This document shows positions 12,380 to 23,284 of a DNA stretch of 64,000 nucleotides, one piece after another; the first letter of the stretch is position 1, and the number at the start of each line of letters is the position of its first letter. Origin of the DNA: Prostheceraeus crozeri (Eukaryota > Platyhelminthes > Polycladida > Euryleptidae). The notes under the pieces are model-generated. The model searched no databases, had not been told where the DNA came from, and saw only the letters and a program-made list of their open reading frames with translations. The translations under genes were made by a program, and so were the position numbers. Location of the stretch: NCBI GenBank assembly GCA_907163375.1, contig CAJQUW010012634.1:62001-126000 (forward strand), in the 5' to 3' direction.

Positions 12380-12605
12380 ACGGAATAGTTCATCAAAAGA
12401 GTTCATGTGAAAAACGGATTTGTAAAATCAGATTTGAAATGCACAAGTACTAGACAAACTGTTCTTATTGCAGTTTTATAAACTTCAGTACTTCAATTTT
12501 GCTTTTTATTATTGCAACCAATATTTACTACTTTTTAGGAGTGGTAGGAAGCAATGGCATATATTCCATCTTCGAATTCGATCCGAAATGACTCGTATCC
12601 ATTCT
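12380..12605 (+). repeat. Inverted duplicate of 43650-43880
   Basis: The reverse complement of 43650-43880 matches this segment, including GGAGTGGTAGGAAGC and GACTCGTATCCATTCTC. In both places a family A element follows directly, so a block containing flank plus element was copied and inverted. Confidence 0.6.
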
Positions 12606-13060
12606 CACTGTAAATCGCTCAATACCAATCACATACGAAGGATACATACCAAAATTGTTTTTTGGTATATCTCTGTACCTATCTGCATTCTTTTGGTATG
12701 TTATTTCAAGTGTGGTATGCTTTACATACTGAAAAAGAAAGCATACTGTTATAAGGAAGCATCAATTATGTCTAAAGTATGTTGATTTGAGGTCTTTTGT
12801 CGTCAATAAAGATCACATTAATGTTACTACTGTTTTGCAAGTAGTGAGATAATGACATTCAAGAGTCCAGCATACAATACTGAATTCGATTTCAATGCAT
12901 GTACATACCGTAAGTCTAAGGCATTTCATAAATAACAAATAAGTATTCAACAATCAACAATCATGCATTATGTAGTTTTGAAATTAAGCATTTTATTAAC
13001 CCGAAATAAAAACACATTATAATTAATGATCGCAAAATATAGCTATGTTTGAGATACTTA
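12606..13060 (+). mobile_element. Family A element, copy 5 (truncated)
   Basis: The CAAT-type end CACTGTAAATCGCTCAATAC is intact at 12606. Similarity runs to about 13060, stopping at the start of the GPCR duplication block. The preceding flank is shared, inverted, with copy 7. Confidence 0.7.
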
Positions 13061-13079
13061 AGGCACTTTATACCAGAGA

Positions 13080-13640
13080 CGTACGAATGAGGACGGTTTT
13101 GTACTGAATTTAGGTGACAATCTATAAATTAAAAATAACAATACGCTTGCGCACGAATTTTGGAAGAAAACGTCAAAATAGCTCTCGGACTAGTTAGTCA
13201 GAAATTTTTTCATTCAAGCAGATCATGGATCAGGTTTCGTTGATTCAATTCAAACGCTACTATGACCAGGAAAACCCTGCATTACTCAAATTGCATGACG
13301 GAGTTAGCATGAATGTGAATGCTGAGCTTGAATTCAAACAACCCGGATCATCTACTTTCATTGATAATAGACAGGAGTATGTCATACCAAGGAGTTTCGT
13401 GAGAGAGCGAGAGCATGAATAGGGAATTGACGGAAAAAATGTTGACGCGGATACTATTGTAGTTAATCGGAGTTGATGGTCCTAATTCACAAAGCTAAAC
13501 ATTTGTTGATGGGCTGCTGTCACTGAGCAACGCTTGCGATATGAATGACTATACTCTGAGAAGAAATGATTTTTCGACTGTGTCAAAAGCTAAAACAATC
13601 CCGTGACTCGTGCAATTACAACACGATAGCACTGTAAGCA
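13080..13640. repeat. GPCR block 3' flank, copy 1
   Basis: This matches 33610-34050 and, in part, 46300-46550. A 65-codon frame at 13225-13422 (plus, starting MDQVSLIQFKRYY) is disrupted in both other copies, so it is not supported as a gene. The segment lies downstream of GPCR copy 1, which is on the minus strand. Confidence 0.55.
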
Positions 13641-14005
13641 CTTACAGTCCCATATTAAGATAATCCGTATTTGCGAACATGGCTTAGTGGTTTAGTGACA
13701 GCAGTCCATTTACAAATTTGGACCCTCCAATTCCTAGAAGTGTTTTTGGAAAGTGAAATCTGAATTGACAACTTCATGGGACAGTCTACATTGACAGTGT
13801 AGATTTTGTTGACTGTATTCGAACAGGAATTGCCTCTAAATTCAAGAGAGAAAATGGCCATGTTTTATAAATAATTGTCAAGTTAAGAGGATTTGACTTA
13901 CAGTATGCAGTTGTGATCATTCATATAAATGAAAAGAGATTGGCTAGATTTCTCTCGATGTCTCGGGATACAGAATTCTAGCTTTGTGAAAGTTGTTGCA
14001 AGGGA

Positions 14006-15067
14006 TTACTCTTTTGTTTCTGCAACTCTTGTAGAATTTCCTGCAGTACTTGAGGTTCCAGTAACTTGTTGAGCTTTATGACATGAGAGAAAGCTGAAAG
14101 TTGAATGAAAAGCAATGCGAAATCCTTTACAACTAATGTAGTAAAACAAAAAATTGGTTGCAAAAATGGTAGAATTGACGATATTTCCGACAATAGTCAA
14201 CCACAGGAGCATTCCATCTGACATTCCATTTGACTTCATTTGCTGCCTAGCGTAATTAAGAGGAATATTTATAAGCATAACGATAAGTTGGTATAGGCCT
14301 ACAGTGAAAAGCATTTTTACAGGACCAAGTGATGCTTTTGATTCCTCCTTATTTGCACCTGGCTGTACAGCTCTCCGATTCTTCATCAATAATCGATATA
14401 AGGTTACGTTTACAAGGACCAATTCCAAGATGAAAAGTAGAAACATTACGGTAGCTGATACATTGGTTATTTGAATAATGACATTTGTTGCAACAAAATT
14501 GCACAGGCATCCATCAAAGCGGTAAGAGAAATGCTCCAACATCATAATGAAGGTATAAATGAAAATAATGCCAAAAGATACCGCCAAAAATTTGTTCTGA
14601 TTGATAAATTTCATCTTTTGTGGAAACACCATTAAAGCAAATCTTTCAAATACGGTTGCCATGACCGAAAACCAAGCAAAATTACCAATTGTTAGTCCAA
14701 TCATCATGTGAATAGCGCAGGTGTACGCTGATATTAACGTGAAGGGTTTGGCAAATTGCAAGTTGTACCATAAAGGAATCATGATGGATATCCAGTGAAT
14801 AGTATCACATACGGCTGTTGTTAAGAAAAAGACACGTGTTGTTCTTCTGATACTTGTGAAATTTTTTACGACGACAACGTTGGTCACATTTCCAATGGTT
14901 CCGATAATTAAGAGAATCATAGCGACAATTGCAGTGGTCAATCTCATGTTTTTCATTGGATCCTGATTCCAACCAGGAAATTTGAATGTTCTAACTGAAA
15001 GATATCTTGTTTCCGGGTCAAAAGATAAATTTTTCAATATTTGGTCGCAGCCCGAGTAGTTTTGCAT
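14006..15067 (-). CDS. Rhodopsin-type (class A) GPCR, copy 1
   Basis: A 353-residue single-exon seven-helix receptor, predicted to sit in the plasma membrane and signal through G proteins; the ligand is unknown. Helices lie near residues 43-67, 77-99, 113-140, 159-178, 202-226, 250-271 and 286-311. Visible class A landmarks are GN in TM1 (N60), LTTAVCD in TM2 (D88), C117 at the top of TM3 with Cys187/189 in loop 2, ERF (141-143) in place of DRY, and TNFLFYY (304-310) in place of NPxxY. N3 and N13 are glycosylation sequons in the outer N-terminus, and the tail holds Cys residues and many Ser/Thr. The start at 15067 is shared with the paralogue at 47121-48182. It resembles the FMRFamide-receptor-like and lineage-expanded 'surreal' GPCRs of sea urchins; subfamily placement is inference. 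Confidence 0.88.
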   Translation of the reverse strand: MQNYSGCDQILKNLSFDPETRYLSVRTFKFPGWNQDPMKNMRLTTAIVAMILLIIGTIGNVTNVVVVKNFTSIRRTTRVFFLTTAVCDTIHWISIMIPLWYNLQFAKPFTLISAYTCAIHMMIGLTIGNFAWFSVMATVFERFALMVFPQKMKFINQNKFLAVSFGIIFIYTFIMMLEHFSYRFDGCLCNFVATNVIIQITNVSATVMFLLFILELVLVNVTLYRLLMKNRRAVQPGANKEESKASLGPVKMLFTVGLYQLIVMLINIPLNYARQQMKSNGMSDGMLLWLTIVGNIVNSTIFATNFLFYYISCKGFRIAFHSTFSFLSCHKAQQVTGTSSTAGNSTRVAETKE

Positions 15068-15157
15068 ATTCTCTGACTATTGCAAAGGTTGATAATTCAT
15101 TATAATCACCGTTATAATATTTTATGCTCAGAAATGTTGCAACTGTTAGAAAGCCTC

Positions 15158-15322
15158 AGCTGCAGTTTCTCATCGACTTGTGTCTTTGAAATCTATTAAG
15201 TTGATAATGAGACCGCTGCATATGCTTATTGATTGCATGTCAAAGATGAAAATGTTAATGGATTTTTTTTGAGGTTTTCAATGTACTTGCCGCCATGGCT
15301 ATTCAGTCGGAGGTAAATGACG
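15158..15322 (-). promoter_or_regulatory. GPCR 5'-flank module, copy 1
   Basis: This roughly 165-bp block recurs at 32070-32240, 48272-48440 and 52278-52446, bounded by AGCTGCAG on the left. Here and at 48.3 kb it lies 90-250 bp upstream of a GPCR start. A TGACGT half-site (CRE-like) is present in the two GPCR-linked copies and altered in the two others. Reading frames differ among copies, so it is non-coding. A promoter or 5' UTR role is inference from position. Confidence 0.45.
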
Positions 15323-15602
15323 TCTTGCAAAATTTTGATAAAAGTTAATTTTAAACTGCTCTGCGCATTCGTAGGGATTATGATAATTAAGTCTCACGAA
15401 GCAAATAGAATCGTTGTACCTGTAATGAAATATTGACTTGCATCCTCAGGTGAAAAACTGAAACACACCTGAATAGCTGCCAATCCATCGAATATTAGGA
15501 ATCATCAGGTGGTCTAGCTCATGTCGATGTAGTTTCATATTTAACCCTCATCAGTCCATCAGACTGTATGCACAGTTTTGAATTTTCATTACAATATATT
15601 AA

Positions 15603-18228
15603 CACTAGAAAGACCAATTTTTTTATTACCGTTAAAGACCTTTGGGTCAATTGACCCCTTATATTGAAAAGCATTATGTATGAATTGAAGTTTTGCTATA
15701 TTGATGTGAAAACGCAAAAAATCACGACACTGATTACAATTCAGTTTTAAATTTATTGCGATTGTTTGCAAAAGTTATAGCTTTCAAACCTTCGGATCGG
15801 ATTGAATTATTCCGATGGTAGAATGCACAACTGATCGATTGGTGAGGAGCACTTGCCACATACGAACTTTTCACATGAGCAGCACAACAATTTTGTTTTG
15901 TTTGACTTGCAAATCTCACATCTTGTTCGCAAATTGGATAAATCACTGTGATTGACTTGAAGGCGCAATGTAGAAATATGGGAATGCGGTCGTTTTCTGG
16001 ATTTTGCTTTGGAACAAAGTATTTGTCCAATGTGCAACATGAAATCACGTCGGGATTTTGCATTTGGCATATTAATCTCTCGTGCCAAGACGAAAGAGTT
16101 CAAACACAAAATGTCTAACAAGTTGTAGAATACAGCGAGAGGCCATCTTCTTGAGGCGCATTTTGTCGAATACAACCGTAGCATCTGATCTGCAGTATCT
16201 ACTCCACACTTCGTTTGGTTATAGGCTAATCTGTCATCATTTTTGGTTTTTTCTTCGGGTCATTTCTATCGACAATGGCCGATCGATGTTATGTTGAAAA
16301 AAAAACACGGTCTGGCTTGGCTTGCTTTTATAAGCAACGAGCAGTTGATTTTCCGATTTCAAGAATGTGGATGTATGAACTGGTACCTGCTTTGAAGTGA
16401 ATTGTTTCACAATTTCTCGTGGAATCTCGCATCTATTTGGTCAGACAGTTCCAAGAAGGGTCACGTTTTTTGCTGAAGACTTTTAGCCAATGAACACGAG
16501 GTGAAAAAGTTATCAGATGTCACAGAAATACCACTGCCAAAATATGATTCATTCAAATTCAAAACAGCGGACTCGATCGGGAAGAGAAACTCGGCTATCA
16601 CTCTGATCATCTCTTCCAGTGCATGGTATCGCTTTCAGAACATACTTTGTCAGTAAGTCACATATAATCCAAAACTTTATTCCAAGCTTATCGGGTTTGG
16701 TTGCAATATACTGCAAAAAGGGACAACGACATTTACATGGGAATAATTGCTCATCCACAGTAGCATGTTCTCCAGGAAAGAAAGCTTCTTCACATTTTTT
16801 TTTTGATTACTGTATCCCATAACTATTGTATCGTGGCATCTTTGTTCACATGCCTTCTTTCAGCTCTTATCGTCAAATCAGATGTAACGTTTGATTTCTT
16901 TGTATCTATTTCGACTCATCGTCTGTTGAAAAATATTTATACCATATTCTTGACTCCAGAAAGATGAAAGAGGTTGATTCTTTCCTTGCAGTACACCTCG
17001 TATTATACTCAAGCCAAAGAATGCAAGCAAGTAATTTTCTGTTGTGTTTCAAAATTGTTGTTTCCTTGGCGCGTAGCCTCGGCCATTGTGAAGTCACGAA
17101 TTTTGACGCATATCATCTTTTCCAAGTAGTTCTATGAAGATATCATGCTCGTCATCCACCCGATTCAAAATATAACGTGTAGGACCTGCTTCGTGTCTTA
17201 CTATATTTCTCGCAGGAGTTCCTTCTCTTGTATTGGCACTATCAATATTCACTTCAGTCCAACAAGTACCGTCAGATAACGTGAAATGTAGAATTTCATC
17301 TGTATGATTCACACTGTTGTCTGTTTCAGAAGAAGATTCGCTTCTCTCCATAACTTCGTCATCTTCGTCGTCGCTCACTACAGGAGATGGAATGTAGTGG
17401 AGTTCATTTTCATTTTCGTCATCGTCACTTTGATAATTATCGTCGGAATCAGAGTCAATGCTCGAAATAAGCTGTTGAGCTATTTCAGCAGCTGTACGTC
17501 TTGAACGTGAAGCCATCAGCAGACACCAAGTGAAGCGTAGAAACTGACTAAGTGACTAACACGCTGAGTGCAACAAAAAGGATCGATAAACCACTTCTAA
17601 ACTCTCAATATCCGCTAGCTCGCAGTTATCACATGACAGAATGTCTGTCACGTGTTGTCATAGAAATCGGACGATGTGAAGTCAGCTCTTCATACAAAAA
17701 CCTGTCATTCATTTCATCCATAGAGATCGGATCTAACTCTTTACATAAAAGTCATCACTACATTCTTAGCCGCATGTTGAGTTCAAACAGGATAATGTGA
17801 ATCTACGACCGAATACAATGAAGAACAAACATGCATGAAAACATTTTCAAAATACGTCATAAAGAAACATCAATCAGAACTAAACAAATTCGGTTTGACG
17901 CATCAATCAATTACTCAGGATACTCTGATTTTGAATTACATTGCCTCTACAAGGTTTCATTTGTTGATTTGCCTTCGTCGCCTTGAGAACATAATTTATG
18001 GGTCAATTGACCCATCGGTCTTTGACGTACAATCACAAATTTAAATCGAAACTAACGGGAAAATGAACGAATTACTATGCTGATTTTGTGTAACTTAAAG
18101 TTTTAGGAAAAGTCAAGGAAGATCGGTGCGCTACAGTTACTCATCACATTTTTATGAATATACTTAATTCTTAATTTTTATGAATATAATATAATTCTGG
18201 GTCAATTGACCCATCGGTCTTTCTATTG
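15603..18228 (-). mobile_element. piggyBac transposon (2.6 kb)
   Basis: It is flanked by the piggyBac target TTAA on both sides (15599-15602 and 18229-18232). The ends match as inverted repeats (CACTAGAAAGACC on the left, GGTCTTTCTATTG on the right). The subterminal motif GGGTCAATTGACCC occurs at the left, near 18000 and near 18200. The uninterrupted site is preserved in the duplicate near 53614-53617, where a single TTAA joins the same flanks. The minus strand encodes a decayed transposase. Confidence 0.92.
15734..17516 (-). pseudogene. piggyBac transposase (broken)
   Basis: The N-terminus is an acidic 140-codon frame (17094-17516, starting MASRSRRTAAEIAQQL). The catalytic region near 16549-16758 keeps the family signature DEQLFPCKCRCPFLQYIATK followed by KLGIKFWIICD. 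The C-terminal part (15807-16184) keeps RRWPLAVFYNLLDI and a Cys-rich ribbon (CEICKSNKTKLLCCSCEKFVCGKC-type spacing). These parts lie in different frames with stops between them, so no full transposase can be made. An intact piggyBac transposase of about 600 residues would cut and paste the element at TTAA sites in the nucleus. Confidence 0.85.
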
Positions 18229-18232
18229 TTAA

Positions 18233-18574
18233 TTTGAATATTCAACTCCAATTTCAATATTTCATATCCAATAGACTCAAGTTACTATCAGTTGTTGCAA
18301 ATGTTTTCAACCGGTTTTGTAGATAAAAGTAATTTTGAATACAATTTCATATGATTCGGCCGGGCAGACTACATTGTTGGTTTACCTTCAAGAGTGATAT
18401 CAGAACACCTGACAACAACAAGAGAAACTGTCAACTTGCGACGTCTATGATGCTATTCTTCTGTGATTATTTTCTTCCTTGATCATATTCTTCTATATCT
18501 ATTTATGTACGCACTGAAATCCATTGAGCACTCTAGGCAACTATAGATTGCATACCAAAAACACATGTATATTA
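18233..18574. repeat. Block segment U, first part
   Basis: It matches 53618-53790 plus 54345-54460, and 48620-48811, with landmarks AACCGGTTTTGTAGATA and CAGAACACCTGACAACAAC. It is non-coding and is the right-hand flank of the piggyBac insertion. Confidence 0.65.
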
Positions 18575-18754
18575 AATATTGCTTGATTCATATACTTATT
18601 TTCTTTTGGTCTTAACCGGTCTCGCTGCCTCTCATAGAGGTCTACAATTTATTAATTATAGATATATATATATATATATATTATATTCTAACATTATATA
18701 TGAATATTAATATACTAATATCAGTTATTAGTTATTTATTAAATTTATCTACTA

Positions 18755-19948
18755 CAGATTGTTTCATAAAAAATGGATCACCCTTAAACATCGCCTTAAC
18801 TTCAACTTTGTCTAACTCCGCCAAACTTGAACGAATTTCTCTGAAATTTGGAAGATATGTCAGTTGTGCTTACTAATATCATTGTTGGAAATTTCAAGCA
18901 TGAATATTGAGTTGTTTTCCTGTTATAGATAAAAAAGTAATAGATAATTTGATCTTCATTTAGCAATGTTACACAAAATCATTACTCACTCTTATAAAAT
19001 TACATTTGTTTCCTTTGATATGTAGTATGTTGTTACAAAAATAAAGAAAATCGGTCAATCAGAGCCAGTATAGCACCATTAGTCATCAACAATAATGTAA
19101 CTGATACATGTGATTAACTGGACTTCATGTTCCATAGCTTCCTGACTTCGTTGCGGTGGTGTTGGCAGCACTCCTGATTGCTTTCAGCTAGAAATCTATC
19201 TCTTACCGATTGAAAACAATACAAAGCACAAATGAACAATAACGAGATCGCATTCACAAAAAGCAAAGTGTCAGCCTTGCTAGAACTAGGGTACCGAGAC
19301 ATTTACATCGTCCCCGGGTACAAGGTGGTGCGACTCTACTGATTTGGGCTGGCATTTGGACCAATGGCCGCTCTGAACTTCACATACAGCAAGGAACCAT
19401 GAATTCTGAACGCTATGTGAATGTTTTACGAATGAACATTGGCCAAATGACAGATCAACTTGGTGATCCATCGAATTGGTTATTTATGGATGATAATGCT
19501 ACGTGTCACAGGAGTAGTAGAGTCAACTTATGCAAGTCTCAATTAGGGCTTAGGACATTATCTTGGCCAGCTCGTTCTCCTGATCTGAATCCCATAGAAA
19601 ATGTATGGACTATTCTAAAACGTAACGTTCGTCGTTCACTGCTACCTACAGATGACGTATCACAACTTACGTCACCGTTAAAAAGAGAGTGGAGAAAGTT
19701 AGATCAGTCAAAAATCAACGATATCATCGAATCAATGCCTAGACGAATTGGTAATGTCATTGACAATAATGGTAGGGCCACAAAATATTAGCTTCTTAAG
19801 AACCGTTACTGTATCATAGGTTATCAGATTATATAAGGACATTCAAATATATTAAGGACATGAAATAACATGAAAAATGCTTTCTGTATCATACCTATGT
19901 TTTATTTAGTTAAATTTTAGGATGATCCACTTTTTATGAAACGGACTG
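18755..19948 (+). mobile_element. Tc1/mariner element (1.2 kb)
   Basis: The 1194-bp element has TA on each side (18753-18754 and 19949-19950). Inverted ends of about 25 bp share GTTTCATAAAAA and TGGATCA. The 3' half encodes the C-terminal part of a transposase; the 5' half no longer has an open frame. It is missing from the paralogous site at 48.8 kb. Confidence 0.85.
19399..19791 (+). pseudogene. Tc1/mariner DDE transposase, C-terminal half
   Basis: The frame of 130 codons carries FMDDNATCHRS (second catalytic Asp) and SPDLNPIENVWTILKRN (third catalytic residue, Glu), separated as expected for the DD34E type, and ends with the usual basic tail. Upstream, GIWTNGRSELHI-type sequence is visible in another frame, and the N-terminal DNA-binding domain is not readable. 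The product of an intact copy (about 340 residues) would excise and insert the element at TA. Confidence 0.85.
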
Positions 19949-20329
19949 TAGTTTATAAATCCACCAATATTGAATTTTCTGTACAAATTTGCGCATGTGG
20001 AGAGAACATGCATATAATTCATCTTTTGATTAAGATACCGTATAATATATCAGCAAAATTTGATAAGAGGGGATTTTTTTAAAAACTCAATATAAGATTT
20101 TTTAACTTGAAGTGAGATTTCACATTATTTTCATATATATATATTCATATTTTATTGACTTCAGATCATAGACATGACTCTCTAATGGTATATCTATGAG
20201 TCAAAGATATCCTTGATCAGCAGTAACATACACTTACTTATTGTGAAAGTGAATTCTTTAGCTGTTTTTGAAATTTGTAGACGTTGAATTATTGATTATG
20301 AAATTTCAAATCGATCTTGCACTGTAAAG

Positions 20330-20920
20330 TTGCCGAAGAAATAGCAGGTAAGTATCACGCAAGCGATCAGTAGAAGACTTCACGTTGCTGGTTTTCGCTC
20401 AAGATCAGCAGCTCTCAGCGGTCAAATTGACAAAAAATCACTAGAGACTAAGACTGATGAGATCGAGTGATCCCATTAACAGCAATATCGACGATTGGAG
20501 TCCCGTGTTGTAGCCTGATGAGTTCAGATTTTGTCTGGATGTGACTGATCGAAGGGAAAGAGTTTGGAAGCATCGGAATCAGAGGTTTCAGTTCAACAGT
20601 ATTTCTTGTCATGTAGGTTTCGAGGTGGTTCTGTCATGGAATCATGCAAGACAAAAGAGACTTGTACATTATTCGTAACAGAATTTTAGGACGAGCCAGA
20701 TATCGCGATGAAATTCCTCAATATGTCGGCTAGCCAGACCGAATGCCAATGGCATTGCATGGACGAGAGATCATGGCAAATCACGCGTGAATTATCCGTG
20801 GAAATTTGGATTGGCGTGATTCTTTGTAATGCACGTAAACTTCACACGTGCATACTTTCAAAGCTAATTTACTTTCTATGTCACGCGTGTTAATCACGTG
20901 ATCCAACATCAGACATCAGA
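20330..20920 (+). pseudogene. Tc1-like transposase remnant, copy 1 of 3
   Basis: Decayed coding sequence, in several frames, still resembles the middle of a Tc1-like transposase (LMSSDFVW, then RFRGGSVMESC-type sequence as in the FGGGSVMVW motif). The same remnant lies at 49010-49610 and 55555-55850 within the duplicated U segments, so it predates the duplication. The C-terminal DDE part is lost or unreadable. Confidence 0.55.
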
Positions 20921-21289
20921 CAGAGCAGTTAATGAAATTTACAGGAACACGACCATCTATAGATCCTATAAATCTCTTCGTGATTGTCGACTGTTGGTTA
21001 ACTACCGAATATTAGTTACAGTTGGTTCACTTTAACAGATGTTTCTGAACTGTTTATTTAATCATCACGTCTACTTTCAACCGTCTCAAGTGTACAATAA
21101 ATCAAAGGTAGGTCTATACGAAACAAGATGGACCTCCTTGCGACTTCATTTCTTTACTCTTTTGTGAGAACATAGCTTTTGGTCCAACTCTTATTTGATA
21201 AAACTTCGTTTTCGACCACCTCAAGATAACTATTTAATCAACTTTCGTCATGCACCGCTCGCATGCGCAGGTAAGGCATAGTAGTATCA
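20921..21289. repeat. Block segment U, last part
   Basis: It matches 49610-50020 closely (AGGAACACGACCATCTATAG to GTCATGCACCGCTCGCATGC) and has no gene. Confidence 0.6.
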
Positions 21290-21580
21290 CGGAAAGAAAA
21301 AATATTATGAAATGTGAAAAAATGTGTTTAAAATGTGACACATTTTTGTCACATCGGTCACATTTGGTCACATATTTGACCGATGATGAATCACCATATA
21401 TCATGCATATGCGGCGAGTGCTCGATGAGAATAATCCAGATTGACCTTCCGAGTACTTTGCGGTGTGTTTTGTTCAAGGATATCACTGGCAAGAAGATGT
21501 TATCATATTGAAAACTGCTTTAATCAGGATAATGATTTTGTGATTGAAAAATGTGACACATGTCTTCGTTTGATCTGCTT
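21290..21580. mobile_element. Family B repeat, partial
   Basis: It carries the family B core CACATCGGTCACATTTGGTC and GACCGATGATGAATCACCAT, shared with 34058-35480, 50173-50600 and 55946-55998. Terminal repeats are not preserved here. Non-coding. Confidence 0.6.
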
Positions 21581-21890
21581 GATCTCGCCGAGAAGTTGTA
21601 TCATCGTGTTGTAAGTGAAGTTGTATTATCTTGCCTAGACAGCGTGAAACAGATGAGCTTCATGTCAATGGTCAGCTTGTTTATTACATTGAGAATGCAA
21701 ACTGGGAGACATTACATAATGACGTCCTATTCCTAAATAGAATCTTCTATCGCAATGTCCTGAGAAGTGAGTCTATACAAAATTGAATTCATGTAAAGAT
21801 GGCTTAATCAAACAATTTTATCGTTAAAAACAGTAATAGATGCTGCAACACCCATTGATTGCTTCATTGGCGTATAGATAAGGTGTTTAT

Positions 21891-22100
21891 TAGGGTTGAA
21901 ACGATAGCGAATTTTTTACTATCGATAATATCGATATTTTTTAGAAAAATATCAATATTAATATCGGTTAAAATATCGATAAAAATATCGATACAAATAT
22001 CGATATTAAATGCGATTAATATATCGGTATCAATATTGATATCAATAAAACATCGATATTAGGTATTAACGATGCTGATATCAATATCGTTAAAACAAAA
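21891..22100. repeat. hAT left subterminal ATCGAT array
   Basis: More than ten variants of ATATCGATA/ATATCGGTA occur within about 200 bp just inside the left terminal repeat. A matching array lies at 26580-26742. Subterminal repeats of this kind bind transposase in other hAT elements; that role is inference here. Confidence 0.7.
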
Positions 22101-23284
22101 CTACTGAGTCTGATATGTATCTGTTCTAAGCAACATCGCGAACAACATCAGAAAGATAATGGGCCTGTGCTGTGTTACTTCGCCATTTGCATCAATTGGT
22201 AAAAGCCCCTATGATTTGCTTAATATGTTGGATTTACAAATTTGTCAACTTCATTCTTCATAGCTTATAGGCTACTATAGGCCAATATTGCATGAAGAAT
22301 GAAGATGACACATTTCGAAATCATTATCAGTAAATTATCATTAATGAGTCATTCTATAAACTAAATGTAATCAAAAAATATCTGCAATAAGATTAGTTCT
22401 GCTTATCTTGGTGATCAGTAATCAATATAGGTTAACAGCTACTTTTTATATCCCATCGAATTTGTTATCCACAGACATCACTTGAGCTTCAGATAGTTTT
22501 TTCATATAGATGGTTTTCCAAAATATCGATTAAGCCTCATAGTGAAGTGACAAAATTTGTTGATACATGAAATTTTCTTTAGTAAGTCTATGAGGTTTGA
22601 TATACGAAGTACCGGTACGTAGGAAAAATGAAAAGCAATGATGTTTTATCTTGTGTACAATGAAGTTTAAGGGGACTGATTTAAAAATCACATGCAATTT
22701 CAATGGGGAATTTGTGACAGATAAAGTTAAAAAACACGATTTCATTGAGTTTTAAGCTATAGCTCCTGAACTAATTGGCATTTCTGCAAAATATTTGGCG
22801 GACAAAATCTTCGGGTCATTATCTTTCATATAAGTTATCATTTACAACAAATATTTCATGAAAAATGATGGACAGACGTCTTCAACGCAGATCAAGTTAT
22901 CAAACTTCTCGAAATTTCTATGGTAAGATGTCTACGTAGTCTCTAAGTACGAATGCTACTAAGTATAACGAATATCTATACGTATAACGAAAGCAGTTTG
23001 TATTTAGCGTGCTGATTTATGAATGCAATGCCAGTTGTATATTGGTCATGCAACAAGGTATAGGTCTATACCAAAATCTTATTTCAAAAACCTTACAGCT
23101 AACAATAAGACACGTATAGGAAAACGAAATATTTATCGATTGTGCAATCGTCTAAACAGGTCATTTGACATACCATCATAGAAAAATTACATGTACGCAT
23201 TTGTATAGAAGCGCATATGATTATAAAAACGGAATGCTTATTGGCCTAAGCCACTTAAAAATGAAGTACAACTATAAATTGAGT
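22101..23284. other. hAT interior, non-coding
   Basis: This 1.2-kb stretch downstream of the transposase stop codon has no supported gene and no recognised repeat. Confidence 0.5.

Larger units (their letters stand above)
18575..20010. other. Sequence present only in U copy 1
   Basis: Relative to the paralogue at 48811, where ACACATGTATAT runs straight into GATTCATCTTTTGATT, about 1.4 kb is extra here. It contains an AT microsatellite near 18659-18682 and a Tc1/mariner copy (18755-19948). The bases outside the Tc1 are unassigned. Confidence 0.6.

Noticed and set aside
13225-13422. 65-codon ORF (MDQVSLIQFKRYY...) in the GPCR 3' flank
   Set aside because: The two paralogous copies at 33.7 and 46.45 kb are disrupted, so no coding constraint is visible.
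13978-14193. 71-codon ORF overlapping the 3' end of GPCR copy 1 (also at 47093-47308)
   Set aside because: It is an alternative frame of the receptor gene, preserved only because the gene is.
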